This document shows positions 1 to 7,974 of a DNA stretch of 64,000 nt, piece by piece. This stretch comes from Chloroflexota bacterium (GTDB lineage: Bacteria; Chloroflexota; Anaerolineae; Anaerolineales; VGOW01). The stretch lies in assembly GCA_016197225.1 (NCBI GenBank), contig JACPWC010000022.1, positions 1-64,000 on the forward strand. Reading direction: 5' to 3'. Position numbers and translations under genes: made by a program. Numbering within the stretch: position 1 is the first letter of the stretch; each line of letters starts with the position of its first letter. The notes under the pieces are model-generated. The model was not told where the DNA came from. It saw only the letters and a list, made by a program, of their open reading frames with translations, and did not search any database.

Positions 1-132
1 GACTTCGCCGCCTTCAAGACAGCGATTGAAACGTGTCTCCGAGAAATGCCGACGACGCATAAAGCCGCTTTAGATTCGTTACTGACTCTGCGCTTTCAGC
101 GATTTGAAAAAGCGCAGTTTATGCCCGCGTGA
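1..132 (+). mobile_element. 3' fragment of an IS630-like transposase gene
   Basis: The frame from base 1 to the TGA at 130-132 reads as the tail of a transposase; its last part (HKAALDSLLTLRFQRFE) resembles the C-terminus of IS630/Tc1-type DDE transposases. The 5' part lies outside the window. The stop codon overlaps the first codon of the WD40 frame that follows, and that frame is closed by a TGA at 105-107. The right end of the element may therefore sit inside a WD40 gene. A TA at 120-121 is a possible IS630 target site, but the other end cannot be seen. Confidence 0.5.
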
Positions 133-1271
133 GGTATAGTTCGGATGGTATTACTTTAGCCTCAGGAAGTTGTGAATTGTATTCATCTCGCCAAGGGCGT
201 TGTGTCCGAAGCACACTCAAGCTCTGGAACGCCGCAACCGGCAGACTGGACAAGTCAATCAGCGAATACTCAGACGCCGTGTTATCAGTAGTGTTCAACC
301 CGGATGGGCATATGCTTGCATCTGTGATAGATGAGCCGAATACGGCAGTCCAGTTTTGGGATACCCGTAGTGGTCAACTCATCCGTCAGTTTGAGTGGTA
401 TACAGGGCCATCGTCCAACATTGGCTTCTCTTTGCAAAACGACACAATCGCATTCGGAAACTCTGACCATACAGTGGATTTATGGAGCACATTCTCAGGC
501 AAGCAAACATTGAGCCTGAAGGCCCATGACGCCCCTGTTAGTGGGGTCGCTTATAGCTCTAGCAGTTCCAAATTGGCATCTGTGAGCACTGATGGAACAA
601 TCTACATTTGGGATTTAGACACTCAGCAGGTTATCCAGCAAGTTAAGACAGAACGATACGAAATCAACAATATCTCATTCAGTCCGGATGGTAGATCGCT
701 GGCCTGGTCAGGAATCCGTCTCGGCGAAAGTGGAACTGTGCAAGTAATAGACACCTTGAATGGTCAGACATTGCATACACTCGAAGGGGAAGTCATATTT
801 GCAATAGCATTCAGTCCAGACGGCTCCATTCTAGCTGGCGCAGATTTCACAAAGAAAGTTATCTACCTGTGGGACGTGGCATCCGGCAAACTAATCACGA
901 CCCTAACTCAATCTGATAGCATAACCAGTATTGCCTTCAGTCCAGATGGGCGTATCTTAGCCTCCGGAAGCTGGGACTCTTATATTTGGCTATGGGACAT
1001 TGCTTCAAAGCGCCTTGTGAAGAAGATTGCGGGTAACACGGGGCAGATTGAGGCGGTGGCCTTTAGTCCCGACGGTCACTTTATTGCTTCGAGTACGTCT
1101 TTTGACTCGGATGTGTATATCTGGGACGCAAAGAACGGCGAGCTAAGAGACGTGCTCAGGGCACATTCCGGCGAGATAAGGCAGATTGTATTTAGTCCGG
1201 ATGGGAAATTGCTCGCCTCAAAGAGTTTTGACGGTACTGTGGTTGTGTGGTCTATCAACGAAAGTAGGTAG
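129..1271 (+). CDS. WD40 repeat protein, probably truncated at its N-terminus
   Basis: The product of about 380 residues is built only of WD40 blades. About nine blade ends are visible: LKLWNAATG, VQFWDTRSG, VDLWSTFSG, IYIWDLDT, VQVIDTLNG, IYLWDVASG, IWLWDIAS, VYIWDAKNG, VVVWSI. Each follows an FSPDG-type turn. Such beta-propellers serve as protein-interaction scaffolds; no catalytic domain is visible. The frame opens in mid-blade (RYSSDGITLASGS) directly at the end of the transposase fragment, and an upstream TGA at 105-107 closes it. The natural N-terminal part, possibly an enzymatic or NACHT-type domain, is probably lost. Base composition is clearly more AT-rich than the genes downstream, which suggests acquired DNA. 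The GTG at 129 is the first possible start but may not be used. Confidence 0.8.
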   Translation: MRYSSDGITLASGSCELYSSRQGRCVRSTLKLWNAATGRLDKSISEYSDAVLSVVFNPDGHMLASVIDEPNTAVQFWDTRSGQLIRQFEWYTGPSSNIGFSLQNDTIAFGNSDHTVDLWSTFSGKQTLSLKAHDAPVSGVAYSSSSSKLASVSTDGTIYIWDLDTQQVIQQVKTERYEINNISFSPDGRSLAWSGIRLGESGTVQVIDTLNGQTLHTLEGEVIFAIAFSPDGSILAGADFTKKVIYLWDVASGKLITTLTQSDSITSIAFSPDGRILASGSWDSYIWLWDIASKRLVKKIAGNTGQIEAVAFSPDGHFIASSTSFDSDVYIWDAKNGELRDVLRAHSGEIRQIVFSPDGKLLASKSFDGTVVVWSINESR

Positions 1272-1284
1272 TTTCTATACCAGC

Positions 1285-1911
1285 ATGCTTAATTCACTTA
1301 TCACTGTTGGCTGCGAGATTGTGCAAAGCGGTCTCGTGCAAGGCGCTGGTGGCAACCTGTCGTGCCGCATTGACGACACGATTCACATCACTGCCTCCGG
1401 CGCGAAACTTGGCGCGCTGACGGCGGATGACTTTGTCGCCGTCACCACCGAAGGCCAGACGACCTCGCTGCGTAAACCCTCCTCCGAATTATTGATGCAC
1501 CGCGCCGTCTACGCCGCCCTGCCCTGGGCGCGAGTCGTCCTGCATGCTCACCCGCCCAAAGCCATCGCCCTCGGCGCGCTGGGCCGCGATCTGCCCGCCC
1601 TCACCCCCGACTTCTACTTGCACCTCGGCCCGTGTGTGCCGCTCGTCTCTTACGTTACGCCGACCACAAAGGAACTGGCTGACGCCGTGAGCCAGATCAT
1701 CGTCGGCCAGCGCGCCGCGCTTCTGCAAAATCACGGCGTCATCGTCGCCGGCACCGACGCGGCGTCTGCCCTCCTTCGGTTACAATTGCTCGAAGAAGCG
1801 GCGGGCATCCGGCTGATGGCGCTGGCCGTTGGCGAGCCGCGCGCACTCAGTCCGGCAGACTGCAAAGCATTGGACGAAATTACCGGCGGGCGCTATCGAA
1901 TTTCACCCTGA
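1285..1911 (+). CDS. Class II aldolase/adducin family protein
   Basis: A 208-residue protein of the class II (zinc) sugar-phosphate aldolase family, the fold of L-fuculose-1-phosphate aldolase and methylthioribulose-1-phosphate dehydratase. Visible motifs are AGGNLS near the N-terminus, TASG for phosphate binding, SSELLMH with the catalytic or metal-linked Glu, LHAHPP with two zinc-binding His, and QNHG with the third His. The ATG at 1285 gives the normal family length, and residues encoded upstream of it do not fit the family. It follows the WD40 gene by 13 bases and precedes a small membrane protein. The substrate cannot be told from sequence. Confidence 0.85.
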   Translation: MLNSLITVGCEIVQSGLVQGAGGNLSCRIDDTIHITASGAKLGALTADDFVAVTTEGQTTSLRKPSSELLMHRAVYAALPWARVVLHAHPPKAIALGALGRDLPALTPDFYLHLGPCVPLVSYVTPTTKELADAVSQIIVGQRAALLQNHGVIVAGTDAASALLRLQLLEEAAGIRLMALAVGEPRALSPADCKALDEITGGRYRISP

Positions 1912-1917
1912 CTCACT

Positions 1918-2193
1918 ATGTTCTGGTTACTGGTCGTCGCCTCAACACTTGCCTCAGCTTACGCCATCTTCCGCCGCTCGTGGCGCTGGATGTTAGTCAG
2001 CGCCGTGCTTTACTCGCCCTTCGCCTGGTATCTAAACGCCACGCCAAACTTCAGAGGCGCGTGGCTCATCTTGCTTTTTCACCTGGCCGCCGCCTACGTC
2101 CTGCATCGCGGCAATCGCCTTACAGCCTGGCTCTTATTGACTCCAAACATGTTTCTCAGCATTTGGATTGCCCTGTTGGTAATTACTCAATAA
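1918..2193 (+). CDS. Small hydrophobic membrane protein, unknown function
   Basis: A 91-residue protein with three hydrophobic stretches (about residues 1-16, 25-41 and 47-90, the last probably two helices) separated by Arg-rich turns such as FRRSWRW. It begins 6 bases after the aldolase stop and ends 5 bases before the menG start, so it is likely cotranscribed with both. I do not recognise a family; a role in the membrane is all that can be said. Confidence 0.6.
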   Translation: MFWLLVVASTLASAYAIFRRSWRWMLVSAVLYSPFAWYLNATPNFRGAWLILLFHLAAAYVLHRGNRLTAWLLLTPNMFLSIWIALLVITQ

Positions 2194-2198
2194 CAACC

Positions 2199-2918
2199 AT
2201 GACTCACCTCACTGGCGCCGAGCGTGCAACTTACGTGCAAAACATGTTCGCCCGCATCGCTGGAAAGTACGACTTGATGAACCGGCTGATGACGGGCGGG
2301 CAGGACATCCGCTGGCGCAAAATTTTGTTGTCCGTGGCCGCCGTCCCTCGCGGGGGAAGTTTGCTCGACCTGGGAACCGGAACCGGCGACATCGCCGCCC
2401 AGGCCTTGCAAAACGATCCGACGCTCACCAGCGTCGGCGGCGACTTCACCCTGGAGATGATGCGCGTCGGCAAAGCCGACTCCTCCCGTCAAACCGTCCG
2501 CTTCACCGGAACCGATGCCCTCAACCTGCCTTTCCCCGATAACACGTTTGACGCCGTCACTTCCGGCTACCTGATGCGAAACGTGATTGACGTGCGCCGC
2601 GCCTGGGCGGAACAGTATCGCGTCTTGAAACCGGGCGGGCGCGTCGTCTGCCTCGACACAACGCCGCCGCCCAAAAATTTGCTCTGGCCCTTCATCAACT
2701 TTCACCTGCACGTCGTCATCCCGGTGCTGGGCCGCCTCATCGCCGGCGCGTCCGCGTCCGACGCTTACACCTACCTGCCCGACTCCACCGAGAATTTCCT
2801 GCCCGCCGAAAAACTGGCCGAGCGCATGGCCGAAGCCGGGTTCAAAGACGTAAGCTTCCAGCGGCTCATGTTTGGCACTATGGCGATCCATTGGGGGACG
2901 AAAGGGTCAACGGATTGA
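2199..2918 (+). CDS. menG: Demethylmenaquinone methyltransferase (UbiE/MenG family)
   Basis: A 239-residue SAM-dependent methyltransferase catalysing C-methylation of the quinone ring, the last step of menaquinone synthesis. The family-specific start (FARIAGKYDLMNRLMTGG, about residues 17-34) and SAM motif I (LDLGTGTGDIA, residues 56-66) are clear, followed by the FPDNTFDAVT and RVLKPGGRVV motifs. The ATG at 2199 is chosen because the family signature starts there; the open frame further upstream overlaps the small membrane protein. The C-terminal residues KGSTD are encoded inside a hairpin repeat that overlaps the stop codon. Menaquinone rather than ubiquinone is inferred from the likely phylum. 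Confidence 0.88.
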   Translation: MTHLTGAERATYVQNMFARIAGKYDLMNRLMTGGQDIRWRKILLSVAAVPRGGSLLDLGTGTGDIAAQALQNDPTLTSVGGDFTLEMMRVGKADSSRQTVRFTGTDALNLPFPDNTFDAVTSGYLMRNVIDVRRAWAEQYRVLKPGGRVVCLDTTPPPKNLLWPFINFHLHVVIPVLGRLIAGASASDAYTYLPDSTENFLPAEKLAERMAEAGFKDVSFQRLMFGTMAIHWGTKGSTD

Positions 2919-2974
2919 ACGGATTTAGCGGATGATTTTTGGTTTTCCGTTCAATCCGCTAAATCCGTTGACCC
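2904..2974. repeat. Hairpin of AACGGAT words between menG and ubiX
   Basis: A perfect 13-bp terminal stem (2904-2916 with 2962-2974) flanks shuffled copies of the words AACGGAT and TAGCGGAT. It overlaps the menG stop. The same words recur at 8761-8815 and near 13012-13040. Confidence 0.85.
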
Positions 2975-2983
2975 AAAACCGCT

Positions 2984-3565
2984 ATGCCAAAACGACTCAT
3001 CGTCGGCCTCACCGGAGCCTCCGGCGTCATCTACGGCATCCGCGCCCTCGAACTGCTCAAGGGCAGTGAGGTCGAAACCCACCTCGTCCTCAGTCCGGCG
3101 GCCAAAGCCACCATTGCTCAGGAAACCGACTGGAAGGTGAGCGACGTTGAAGCGCTGGCCTCGGTCAGGCACGATCATCGTGACGTGGGCGCGGCCATTG
3201 CTTCCGGCTCATTTACGACGCTGGGCATGTTGATCGCGCCCTGCTCGATCAAAACCCTCTCCGCCGTCGCCAACTCATATTCCAACGATCTCATGTCTCG
3301 CGCCGCCGACGTGTGCCTCAAAGAGGGCCGCCCGCTTTTGCTTATGGTGCGCGAAACCCCGCTTCACCGCGGCCACATCCGTCTCATGGCCCAGGCCGCC
3401 GAAGCAGGTGCCATCATCTTTCCGCCCGTGCCCGCTTTCTACGGCAAACCGCAGACGATTGACGATTTAGTGAATGGCACAGTGGGCCGCGCTCTGGCCC
3501 GGCTGGGCATCGAGAACGAGGCTTATACGAAGTGGAAGGGGATGGGGGAGAGCGGCGCTGGCTGA
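2984..3565 (+). CDS. ubiX: Flavin prenyltransferase UbiX
   Basis: A 193-residue flavoprotein that attaches a dimethylallyl group to FMN to make prenylated FMN, the cofactor of UbiD-type decarboxylases. Family motifs are present in order: GLTGASGVIYG at the N-terminus for FMN phosphate binding, the APCSIKTLSA segment near residue 85, and RETPLHRGH near residue 125 with the conserved Arg and His. Length is normal. It starts 18 bases after a hairpin repeat downstream of menG. No ubiD is present in the window, so the client decarboxylase must lie elsewhere. Confidence 0.9.
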   Translation: MPKRLIVGLTGASGVIYGIRALELLKGSEVETHLVLSPAAKATIAQETDWKVSDVEALASVRHDHRDVGAAIASGSFTTLGMLIAPCSIKTLSAVANSYSNDLMSRAADVCLKEGRPLLLMVRETPLHRGHIRLMAQAAEAGAIIFPPVPAFYGKPQTIDDLVNGTVGRALARLGIENEAYTKWKGMGESGAG

Positions 3566-3586
3566 GGCCCGGTAGATGGTGTTCAA

Positions 3587-4993
3587 TCACCCCAGCCTGT
3601 TTATCCCATCAAATGCCGCCGTCTTGTAACACTCGGCCAGGGTCGGGTAATTGAAAACGGTGTTGACGAAGTAGTCTACCTTGCCGCCAAAGGCCATGAC
3701 GGCCTGGCCGATGTGAATCAGTTCGCTGGCGCCCTCGCCAATGATGTGGACGCCGAGCAGTTCGCGCGTCTCCAGATGGAAGATGAGCTTGAGCAGGCCG
3801 GTGCTGTCGCCGATGATCTGGCCGCGCGCAATCTCGCGATATTGCGCCTTGCCAATTTCGTAGGGAATGCCCTGCGCCGTCAATTCTTCTTCGTTGCGGC
3901 CTACGGTTGAGATTTCGGGGATGGTGTAGATGCCGTAGGGGAACAACTCCGGCACGCTTTTGGCTTCGATGCTTAAGGCGTGGCAGGCGGCGAGGCGGCC
4001 CTGTTCCATCGAGGTCGAAGCCAGGCTCGGGAAGCCGATCACGTCACCCACCGCGTAAATGTGCGGGATGTCAGTCTGGTAGTGAGCGTTCACTTTGAGC
4101 CGCCCCCGGCCATCGGCGGCCAACCCGGCGGCGGCCAGGTTCAGGGTTTCGGTTGCCCCCGTGCGGCCAATGCTGTGCAGCGCCGATTCGGTGATGATCT
4201 GTTTGCCGCTGGCGAGATGAATCTTGACTCGCTGGCCGTGGTTGTCGTCGTTGATTACCTCCAGGCCGCTCACCTCTTCGCCCAGGCGAAGCGTGACCCG
4301 GTTCTGGCGCAGGTGGTAAGCCAGGGCGTCAATGATCTCATGATCGACGAACGGCAGGAGGCGGTCGCGCTTGTCAATCAGCGTCACCCGCATACCGAGG
4401 GCGGCGAAGAGGCAGGCGTATTCACAGCCGATGACGCCCGCGCCGACGACGGTGAGGGTGCGCGGCAGGTGGTTGAGCCGGAGGATGTCGTCGCTGATCA
4501 GGATGTGCTGGCTGTCGAACGAGACGTTGGCGTCTTTGGTGGCGCTGGTTCCGGTGGCAATGATGATGGTGGCGGCAGTCACGTCGCGCTGAACGCGATC
4601 GTCCACGTGATTGAGGCGGACGGTGTGCGGATCAACGAAAGCGGCCTCGGCGGTGAGCAGTTCCACACGGTTGCGCTGGAGCTGGTGGCGGGTCACGTCC
4701 AGCTCGTGGCGGATGACGTGCTCGGTGCGAAAGAGCAGGTCGTTCATGGTGATGTTTTGCTTCACCGTGTACGACGCGCCGTACAGCCCGCGCTCACGGA
4801 AGCCGGAGAGATGCAACACGGCTTCGCGCAACGTTTTGCTGGGGATGGTGCCGGTGTTGATGCACACCCCGCCAACTACTGCCTTGCGTTCGGCAATTGC
4901 CACCCGTTTGTTGAGCTTGGCGGCCTGGATGGCCGCCCGTTGCCCCGCCGGGCCGGAGCCGATGACGAGCATGTCGTATTCGTAGTCGGGCAT
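3587..4993 (-). CDS. sthA: Soluble pyridine nucleotide transhydrogenase (Si-specific)
   Basis: A 468-residue FAD protein of the pyridine nucleotide-disulfide oxidoreductase family, moving hydride between NADPH and NAD+. The N-terminal FAD motif is GSGPAG (residues 12-17), the second nucleotide motif is GAGVIGCEYA, and the FAD-closing motif is YAVGDVIG. In the active-site segment CINTGT the first redox Cys is present (Cys44) but the second is Thr49. This matches SthA, which lacks the CxxxxC disulfide, and argues against lipoamide or mercuric reductase. A GGGAG ribosome binding site lies 9 bases before the ATG. It is convergent with ubiX and followed by word repeats on its 5' side. Confidence 0.9.
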   Translation of the reverse strand: MPDYEYDMLVIGSGPAGQRAAIQAAKLNKRVAIAERKAVVGGVCINTGTIPSKTLREAVLHLSGFRERGLYGASYTVKQNITMNDLLFRTEHVIRHELDVTRHQLQRNRVELLTAEAAFVDPHTVRLNHVDDRVQRDVTAATIIIATGTSATKDANVSFDSQHILISDDILRLNHLPRTLTVVGAGVIGCEYACLFAALGMRVTLIDKRDRLLPFVDHEIIDALAYHLRQNRVTLRLGEEVSGLEVINDDNHGQRVKIHLASGKQIITESALHSIGRTGATETLNLAAAGLAADGRGRLKVNAHYQTDIPHIYAVGDVIGFPSLASTSMEQGRLAACHALSIEAKSVPELFPYGIYTIPEISTVGRNEEELTAQGIPYEIGKAQYREIARGQIIGDSTGLLKLIFHLETRELLGVHIIGEGASELIHIGQAVMAFGGKVDYFVNTVFNYPTLAECYKTAAFDGINRLG

Positions 4994-5023
4994 GGCAATC
5001 TCCCTCGCAGTTATTGATAAACG

Positions 5024-5065
5024 AAAAACGTCAAACGTGTATGTCGTTTCACGTTTGACGTTTTT
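5024..5065. repeat. Hairpin of ACGTTT words
   Basis: A perfect 16-bp stem (5024-5039 with 5050-5065) made of ACGTTTGACGTTT-type words with an 11-base loop, ending in a T run on the plus strand and starting with an A run. It lies between sthA and the SPFH gene, both on the minus strand, and could act as a terminator for the SPFH gene. Confidence 0.85.
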
Positions 5066-5100
5066 GATCTCAGCCGCGCTTTTTTGTCATGGCTATCTCG

Positions 5101-6192
5101 TCAGGGCGTCGTCGCCCCCGGTTCAACCGTTGAAGTAGAAGCCGGCAGTTGAGCCGTGTCCGGCAGGTTGAACAGATACGGGCTGTTCGACGGAACCAGC
5201 ATCACCTGCACGTTGCCGCCCAGCTTTTGCACGTAGGTGTACTGGATCAGATCAGGGTTGTCTTTCAGTTGAGCGGCGATCAGCGCCAGCGACTTGGCTT
5301 CGGCCTCGGCCTGAATGAGCCGGGCTTTTGCTTCGGCCTCGGCCTGGATCACGAACGCTTCGGCATCGCCCTTAGCCTCAATTACGGCGGCGTCGGCCTG
5401 GCCCTGAGCCACCTGCCGGGCCTGCTCGGCCTCCTGCCTCTTCTGCTCCACCACCAACTGCGCCTGCTGGGCTTGTTGTTCGGCAATCTGCTTCTGTTCT
5501 ACAGCCAGCGAATATTGCTCGGAGAACGCCACATTGCGCACCAGGAAATCCACCAGGGTCAAATTGTTCTCGGCAAACTTCTTGGTCAACTCGTCGGTGA
5601 TCAACTGCTCCATCTCCACCCGCTTGGTGCTGACGATCTCCTCGACGCCATACTGCGAGGCCAGATCGCGGATGATGCCTCGCGCCAGGGGGCGCACGAT
5701 GGCATCCTCGTACCGGCTCTGCCAGGTGATATGAAGCGCAACCACCTTCAGCGGGTCAATCGCATAGATCACCGAAGCGTCAATAAAAATTTCCTGCCCG
5801 TCCTTGGTTCGCGCCTTGACCGAGTCGTCGCCTGAGACTTGCCCCTCGGACGGCGAGGACGACATGGTGTACGATTGCCGTGAGATGGGATATTTCTCCA
5901 CCCGCTCGGCAAACGGTATGATCCAATGCAACCCTGGTTTGAGCGAGTCAGGCCGCACACCGCCTGCCGTCAGCGGCGCAATCACCACCCCGTGTTCCTG
6001 CGGCTCAATCACCACTAGTCCGGCGCCAACAACATTCAACACCACGGCCAACACCACCGCGCCAATGACTAGCGGCACCATCCCGCCAATTTTGCCGCCG
6101 CGGGCCACCGTCAACCCGGCCAACACAATTGCCGCGAGCACAATCATCCAGGATAGGCCGGCCAGCACTTGAACAATGCTTGAAATATTCAT
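5101..6192 (-). CDS. SPFH/prohibitin-family membrane protein
   Basis: A 363-residue protein with two N-terminal hydrophobic segments (about residues 12-30 and 37-63), an SPFH/band 7 domain (about 60-240, with EPQEHGVV, GLHWIIPF and DASVIYAID), then a long Ala/Gln/Glu coiled coil (about 240-310) rich in EAKGDAEAFVIQAEAEAKA-like repeats. Such proteins form large oligomeric rings on the membrane and organise membrane domains or proteases. A strong AAGGAG site precedes the ATG. It is divergent from the PyrK-like gene. It could be called HflK/C-like, but no hfl partner is present. Confidence 0.85.
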   Translation of the reverse strand: MNISSIVQVLAGLSWMIVLAAIVLAGLTVARGGKIGGMVPLVIGAVVLAVVLNVVGAGLVVIEPQEHGVVIAPLTAGGVRPDSLKPGLHWIIPFAERVEKYPISRQSYTMSSSPSEGQVSGDDSVKARTKDGQEIFIDASVIYAIDPLKVVALHITWQSRYEDAIVRPLARGIIRDLASQYGVEEIVSTKRVEMEQLITDELTKKFAENNLTLVDFLVRNVAFSEQYSLAVEQKQIAEQQAQQAQLVVEQKRQEAEQARQVAQGQADAAVIEAKGDAEAFVIQAEAEAKARLIQAEAEAKSLALIAAQLKDNPDLIQYTYVQKLGGNVQVMLVPSNSPYLFNLPDTAQLPASTSTVEPGATTP

Positions 6193-6273
6193 TTGAAGTC
6201 TCCTTATGTAGGTCGCAAGCTTGCGACGTTGGTGAAGATTATATCACCCGCAAAATATGAATTGCATTTGTGT

Positions 6274-6279
6274 TATCAT
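6274..6279 (+). promoter_or_regulatory. -10 box TATCAT for a leaderless start
   Basis: TATCAT ends 6 bases before the GTG at 6286. No ribosome binding site lies between them, so transcription would begin at or next to the start codon. No good -35 is visible. Confidence 0.5.
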
Positions 6280-6285
6280 CGCCGC

Positions 6286-6987
6286 GTGCGACAGGCTGAA
6301 GCTCGTTGTAAACAACTGGAACTGATTGGCGACCAGGTACGGATTCGCTTTGAAACGGACCTGATTCCGGCCCCCGGCCAACTCGTCCTCGCCCGTTTGG
6401 CCGCCACTGCCGACCCGTACCTTCGTCTGCCCCTCTTCCCGTCGGCCCTTTTTCAAACCGGGTTCGCGGTAGATGTGGCCGCCTCTCACCCGGCCCTTCG
6501 TTTTCTTGCGCCCGGCGCAACGTTGGACTTGATCGGCCCGGTGGGGGTTCACATCGGCGGCCTCCCATCCCGATCCCGCCTGGCCCTGATCGCCGACTCT
6601 GATCCAGCCATCCTGCTCCCGTTCGCTTCTCAAGCCATCGCCGACGGTGGAACCGCCACCTTGCTTCTCGCCCGGCCTTATCCGCTCGACGCCCTCGACC
6701 CTGAAATCGAAATCCGCGTGGGCGACTTGCCCCAGCTTGCCGCCGAATTTGCCATGCTGGCCGACCGGGTTCTCATTCACACCGACCCGGTCTTGCATCA
6801 ACCTTTGCGCCAACAACTTGCGCACGCCCGCGCCTTCGTCCCGCCCGATTATGCTTACGCGCTGGCCGAGCGTTCACTGCCCTGCGGCCTCGGCGCGTGT
6901 TGCGCGTGTGCCGTGAAGACAAGGCGCGGCTGGCAATGGGCTTGCCTCGACGGCCCCTTCTTCAGCCTGGCCGAACTCGACACCTGA
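6286..6987 (+). CDS. PyrK-like iron-sulfur flavoprotein electron-transfer subunit
   Basis: A 233-residue protein with the layout of the dihydroorotate dehydrogenase electron-transfer subunit: a beta-barrel FAD domain (about 1-80, with a degenerate RLPLFPSAL in place of RPFS), an NAD-binding-like domain (about 85-185), and a C-terminal [2Fe-2S] site with cysteines in PCGLGACCAC and WACLDGP. The open frame reaches 6193, but that is a TTG; the GTG at 6286 follows a -10 box and fits the family start. A partner PyrD-like gene follows at 7975 after a PIG-L gene. It probably reoxidises that partner with NAD(P)+. The degenerate motifs leave true pyrimidine synthesis uncertain. Confidence 0.75.
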   Translation: MRQAEARCKQLELIGDQVRIRFETDLIPAPGQLVLARLAATADPYLRLPLFPSALFQTGFAVDVAASHPALRFLAPGATLDLIGPVGVHIGGLPSRSRLALIADSDPAILLPFASQAIADGGTATLLLARPYPLDALDPEIEIRVGDLPQLAAEFAMLADRVLIHTDPVLHQPLRQQLAHARAFVPPDYAYALAERSLPCGLGACCACAVKTRRGWQWACLDGPFFSLAELDT

Positions 6988-6995
6988 TCTTGTAA

Positions 6996-7057
6996 GGGCG
7001 AAGCATTCGGGACAACGGCTCAAAGTTCACCAGAATCTTTGCTCCGATGCTTCGCCC
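6996..7057. repeat. Hairpin of GGGGCGAAGCA words
   Basis: An 11-bp stem (6996-7006 with 7047-7057) made of GGGCGAAGCAT encloses 40 bases. The same family forms the longer hairpin at 39585-39654. Confidence 0.8.
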
Positions 7058-7068
7058 CTACCACGACC

Positions 7069-7839
7069 ATGAACGTTCTCTGCCTTGTAGCTCATCCCGA
7101 CGACGAAACGATCTTGTGCGGCGGCACGCTGGCCCTGCTGGCCGCGAGAGGCGCGGCGGTTCACGTAGCCTGCCTCACCCGCGGCGAGGGCGGCGAACTT
7201 GGCGAGCCGCCGCTGACCGGCCGCGAGCATTTGGGCGACATGCGCGAGCAGGAGATGGTGTGCGCCGTCGGCAAGCTGGGTGGCAAGAGCCTGACGTTTC
7301 TGGGCTACGTTGACCCCGTCGTCGGCCCCGAGGACAAACTCTTTGCGCCCGAACACGACCCAACGATGCTGGCCGGGCAAATTGTGGCCGCCATCCAGCA
7401 ATTCAAGATTGATGTCGTCATCACCCACGGCTCCAACGGCGAATACGGCCACCCGGCCCACATGTTGATGAATCAGATGACGCTGGCGGCGGTCGCTTCT
7501 TTGCGCCAGGAAGTAGAAGCGCAACCGGCATTTCCCAACCACCTTACCACCCAACCACCCAGTTTCTACACCTTCGCCGCCGCTTTCCCTGATCATCCTT
7601 ACCCGCGCCTCGCCAACGCCGAAGACTCCGCTGATCTGATCCTCGACGTGTCGGCTATGCTCGACAAAAAAGATGCCGCCGCCCTGTGCCACAAAACGCA
7701 GAACGCTCTCTTCGTCCGCCGCCGTTCGGAGCAAATGGGCCGCCCCGTCACCGTGCGCGAAGCTTTGCTCTCGGTCGAAAGCCTCCATCGCGTCTTCGGT
7801 CAGCCTGGTGACGAATTGTCGAAATTGTTGATCCGTTAG
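7069..7839 (+). CDS. PIG-L family N-acetyl-sugar deacetylase-like protein
   Basis: A 256-residue protein of the PIG-L/LmbE zinc deacetylase family. The metal-binding motif AHPDDE is at residues 8-13, and the later HGSNGEYGHPAH segment supplies the other His and Asp/Glu ligands. Relatives remove acetyl groups from N-acetylglucosaminyl compounds (bacillithiol, mycothiol, GPI precursors), or act on teichoplanin-type substrates. The ATG at 7069 is chosen because the family begins at MNVLCLVAHPDDE; the earlier ATG lies in the hairpin repeat. It sits between the PyrK-like and PyrD-like genes, with no obvious link in function. Substrate unknown. Confidence 0.88.
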   Translation: MNVLCLVAHPDDETILCGGTLALLAARGAAVHVACLTRGEGGELGEPPLTGREHLGDMREQEMVCAVGKLGGKSLTFLGYVDPVVGPEDKLFAPEHDPTMLAGQIVAAIQQFKIDVVITHGSNGEYGHPAHMLMNQMTLAAVASLRQEVEAQPAFPNHLTTQPPSFYTFAAAFPDHPYPRLANAEDSADLILDVSAMLDKKDAAALCHKTQNALFVRRRSEQMGRPVTVREALLSVESLHRVFGQPGDELSKLLIR

Positions 7840-7953
7840 AGCCTGTTTGATGATTGCTCTCCAACCGCGTCCTTCGCGAAGCATCCCGGTGGGACGCGGT
7901 TGGCCCGAAGGGGCCTGCGAAGACGCGGGCTTTGAGCATTTTCCAAACAGGCT
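7840..7953. repeat. 114-bp nested inverted-repeat element (MITE-like)
   Basis: Terminal inverted repeats AGCCTGTTTG (7840-7849) and CAAACAGGCT (7944-7953) enclose a second 12-bp stem (CCAACCGCGTCC at 7861-7872 with 7892-7903). The element starts on the base after the stop codon of the PIG-L gene. No open frame fits it. Confidence 0.75.
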
Positions 7954-7974
7954 GTTAGCGATTGGAGTTGGGAT

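Noticed and set aside
3980-5017. 345-codon open frame opposite sthA
   Set aside because: Antisense shadow of the well-supported transhydrogenase gene in GC-rich DNA.
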